Positions 5,773 through 7,119 of a stretch of DNA of 7,119 bases are shown here, piece after piece (position 1 is the stretch's first letter; the number at the start of each line of letters is the position of its first letter). The notes under the pieces are model-generated. The model ran no database searches. It saw only the letters and a list, made by a program, of their open reading frames with translations, and was not told the DNA's origin. Position numbers and translations under genes: made by a program. The stretch comes from Bacteroidota bacterium (GTDB lineage: Bacteria; Bacteroidota; Bacteroidia; B-17B0; Aurantibacillaceae), in NCBI GenBank assembly GCA_005800865.1, contig SYEI01000285.1:1-7119 (forward strand). The letters are read 5' to 3'.

Positions 5773-6966
5773 TTAAAAATCCTTATAAATCAAATACTTT
5801 GAACGTATTTTCTTAAAATCAGCTAAAGAAGCCTTCCAGGAATCTCTAATCTCCGCAGGAGAAATGCTTAATTTTGTTTGTTGTTTTAGCTCTTCGTCAC
5901 CTGCATGGTAATTAAAATTATTATCAAAAAACACCTCTTGTTTATTTTGGCTGTGATGATAAAACAAATTTAAAACCGTTAAATCAATTTGTTTACTCTT
6001 TAAGATATTTCTATACATCAAACGCATATCAACACCATAGCAAATAGTATCTTGATACTTTGGCTTTTTAGTAATCGTTGTTGATTTTGGAATAAATGTA
6101 AAAGGGCAAGTTACCGAATCAATAAATGGATTGCCAATAAACTGAAAAGGATAATCAGTACCTCTTCCTAAACTCACAATCGTTCCTTCAAATAAACCTA
6201 AACTTGGATACAATAATACCGCTGTATCATTGGGTAAATTAGGAGATGGCTTCACTGGTAACCCAGTTACAAACTTGGATCTATCATAGTTTTGAAGAGG
6301 AATAACACTTAACTTGCATTTCACCTTATTTTTTAACCAACCTTCACCATTTACCATTTGTGCATATTCTCCACAAGTCATTCCATATACAATTGGTATA
6401 TTATGTAAACCTAAAAACGATTTATATTTATCTGTCATTACTGGTCCATCAATATAAAAGCCATTAGGATTTGGTCTATCAAAAACAATGAGTTCTTTGC
6501 CATTTTCTGCACAGGCTTCCATAACTTTTGCCATGGTTGAGATATATGTATAAAAGCGAACTCCAACGTCTTGTATATCATAAATCACTATATCCACTCC
6601 TGTCAAATCTTCTTTTGTTGGTTTTTTATGAGTACCATATAACGACACGACTGTTATATTAGTTAAAGGATCTTTGCCTCCTTTTACTTTTTCTCCAGCG
6701 TCTGCTGTTCCTCTAAAACCATGTTCGGGACCAAATATTTTAACAATTTTTACTTTATGTTTTAATAAAGTATCTACTAAATGTCTTGCGCCTATAATAC
6801 CAGAAGCATTAGTGACAATGGCAATTTTTTTATTTTTCAATTTCGGCAAATACAATTCGGTTTGCTGCGCTCCGGTTGTGATGGACTGATACGATTGTGT
6901 TCCAACTTGAGAACACAACACGCTGACATTAAAAAGTGTAATTACAAAAAAAATAATAAATCGCAT
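5773..6966 (-). CDS. namZ: NamZ-type exo-beta-N-acetylmuramidase (DUF1343, GH171)
   Basis: Homologues remove terminal N-acetylmuramic acid from peptidoglycan fragments for cell-wall turnover and recycling. I chose ATG 6966 over the longer TTG 6999 frame because it begins a clear signal peptide (MRFIIFFVITLFNVSVLCSQ), so the 397-residue enzyme is probably periplasmic or secreted. Conserved blocks, numbered from that ATG, are VTN (51-53) and GPEHGFRG (79-86) with E81-H82, then A90-G-E92. Next are YDIQDVGVRFYTY (129-141), DRPNPNG (163-169), IDGP (172-175) and GMTCGE (195-200). The last are KPSPNLPN (239-246), YPSLGLFEGT (253-262) and SLGRGTDYPF (265-274). No key block is missing and the length is normal for the family. 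The cysteine in VLCSQ does not make a proper lipobox. An N-acetylmuramate uptake or kinase partner is not visible here, so the recycling role rests on family knowledge. The gene is divergent from the partial gene at the right edge. Confidence 0.9.
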   Translation of the reverse strand: MRFIIFFVITLFNVSVLCSQVGTQSYQSITTGAQQTELYLPKLKNKKIAIVTNASGIIGARHLVDTLLKHKVKIVKIFGPEHGFRGTADAGEKVKGGKDPLTNITVVSLYGTHKKPTKEDLTGVDIVIYDIQDVGVRFYTYISTMAKVMEACAENGKELIVFDRPNPNGFYIDGPVMTDKYKSFLGLHNIPIVYGMTCGEYAQMVNGEGWLKNKVKCKLSVIPLQNYDRSKFVTGLPVKPSPNLPNDTAVLLYPSLGLFEGTIVSLGRGTDYPFQFIGNPFIDSVTCPFTFIPKSTTITKKPKYQDTICYGVDMRLMYRNILKSKQIDLTVLNLFYHHSQNKQEVFFDNNFNYHAGDEELKQQTKLSISPAEIRDSWKASLADFKKIRSKYLIYKDF

Positions 6967-6987
6967 AAATAAACTAAATTGACAATG

Positions 6988-6995
6988 TAAATATA
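6988..6995 (-). promoter_or_regulatory. Possible NamZ-gene promoter -7 element
   Basis: TATATTTA on the minus strand matches TAnnTTTG except for the last base and lies 22 bases before ATG 6966. That is consistent with that start and inconsistent with TTG 6999, which would lie upstream of it. No good -33 TTG stands at the expected distance; the palindrome at 7004-7021 occupies that place. Confidence 0.3.
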
Positions 6996-7003
6996 ACAAT
7001 TAC

Positions 7004-7021
7004 ATCACGCATTTGCGTGAT
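7004..7021. repeat. Short palindrome in divergent intergenic region, possible operator
   Basis: ATCACGC and GCGTGAT form a perfect 7-bp inverted repeat around ATTT. It is more GC-rich than its surroundings and has no T-run after either arm. It lies between two genes transcribed away from each other, so it cannot end either transcript. It overlaps the -33 position of the candidate NamZ-gene promoter, which fits an operator better than a terminator. The regulator is unknown and chance occurrence is possible. Confidence 0.4.
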
Positions 7022-7059
7022 TATAAAAACACAAAAAATACTAAGCTTAAAAAAAATAG

Positions 7060-7067
7060 TATCTTTA
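7060..7067 (+). promoter_or_regulatory. Possible promoter -7 element of the right-edge gene
   Basis: TATCTTTA matches TAnnTTTG except for the last base and lies five bases before ATG 7073. If used, the transcript would begin at or next to the start codon and be leaderless or nearly so. No -33 TTG is visible about 20 bases upstream, so support is weak. Confidence 0.25.
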
Positions 7068-7072
7068 TAGCA

Positions 7073-7119
7073 ATGAATTTTTCGCGTTATATAGCTACTC
7101 GCATCCTTAACAAAGGGCA
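7073..7119 (+). CDS. N-terminus of an unfinished gene, possibly an FtsX/LolC-E family permease
   Basis: ATG 7073 opens a frame that runs to the window edge: MNFSRYIATRILNKG. The pattern of a short polar start, then YIA-R-hydrophobic-N/K-K-G, resembles the first residues of Bacteroidota LolC/LolE-like (FtsX-domain) ABC permeases, which often begin MN-x-x-x-(F/Y)IA-x-R. This is recall of a sequence style, and fifteen codons cannot confirm it. It is divergent from the NamZ gene across 106 bases that contain a palindrome. Confidence 0.55.
   Translation, partial: MNFSRYIATRILNKG

Noticed and set aside
6906..6966. Lipoprotein signal in the NamZ homologue (cysteine in VLCSQ)
   Set aside because: The residues before the cysteine are S-V-L, which lack the small residue required at -1 of a lipobox; a type I signal peptide fits better.
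6674..6972. Two overlapping plus-strand frames opposite the start of the NamZ gene
   Set aside because: They are antisense to a gene with all conserved blocks and carry no recognisable features.
6967..6999. N-terminal extension of the NamZ homologue from TTG 6999
   Set aside because: It would put eleven residues before a complete signal peptide starting at ATG 6966, and it overlaps the candidate -7 element at 6988-6995.
1..7119. CRISPR arrays, insertion sequences, integrase, toxin-antitoxin or phage genes
   Set aside because: I saw no tandem repeat-spacer pattern, transposase, terminal repeats or such coding genes. The tRNA has intact ends and no duplicated 3' segment was noticed, so there is no sign of an integrated element.

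Overview
The window looks like ordinary chromosomal sequence from a low-GC member of the Bacteroidota (Flavobacteriia/Sphingobacteriia-like). The evidence is a Bacteroidota-type LptD with its characteristic WYDNF-like C-terminus, a Bacteroidota-style UbiA prenyltransferase followed by Maf, near absence of Shine-Dalgarno sequences, and promoter elements of the TTG-N~20-TAnnTTTG type used by this phylum's primary sigma factor. The best promoter example stands in front of the tRNA gene. I see no mobile element, CRISPR array, phage gene or composition break.

Layout, left to right. Bases 1-38 hold what looks like the first codons of a minus-strand gene (two tandem ATGs, then lysines and hydrophobic residues) that diverges from lptD. 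lptD (plus, to 2731) encodes the outer-membrane LPS assembly barrel. Its predicted signal peptide has no canonical start codon in a convincing place. lptD converges on a two-gene minus-strand group: a thiopurine-methyltransferase-like SAM enzyme (3340-3924), then a two-TM protein with a PH-like soluble domain (2728-3309). The lptD and PH-like genes meet in a TTAA that supplies both stop codons. Divergent from the methyltransferase, on the plus strand, are a UbiA-family membrane prenyltransferase (3980-4927) and a Maf nucleotide pyrophosphatase (4980-5573).

A 16-bp perfect hairpin (5587-5621) flanked by A and T tracts then separates maf from a convergent tRNA-Ser(GGA) gene (5627-5713, minus), which has its own clear promoter (5726-5756). 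Next comes a NamZ/DUF1343 (GH171-type) exported exo-N-acetylmuramidase homologue on the minus strand (5773-6966). The last 150 bases are a divergent intergenic region with a 7-bp-stem palindrome, followed by the first 15 codons of a plus-strand gene, possibly an FtsX/LolC-E type permease.

Functionally, most of the genes concern the cell envelope: LPS export (LptD), peptidoglycan turnover (NamZ), polyprenyl lipid synthesis (UbiA) and a membrane PH-like protein. Nothing shows that they form one system; the strand changes argue for at least five transcription units. I did not find a previously undescribed multi-gene system. The most unusual points are the missing lptD start, the operator-like palindrome near the right end, and the archaeal-lipid-like prenyltransferase.
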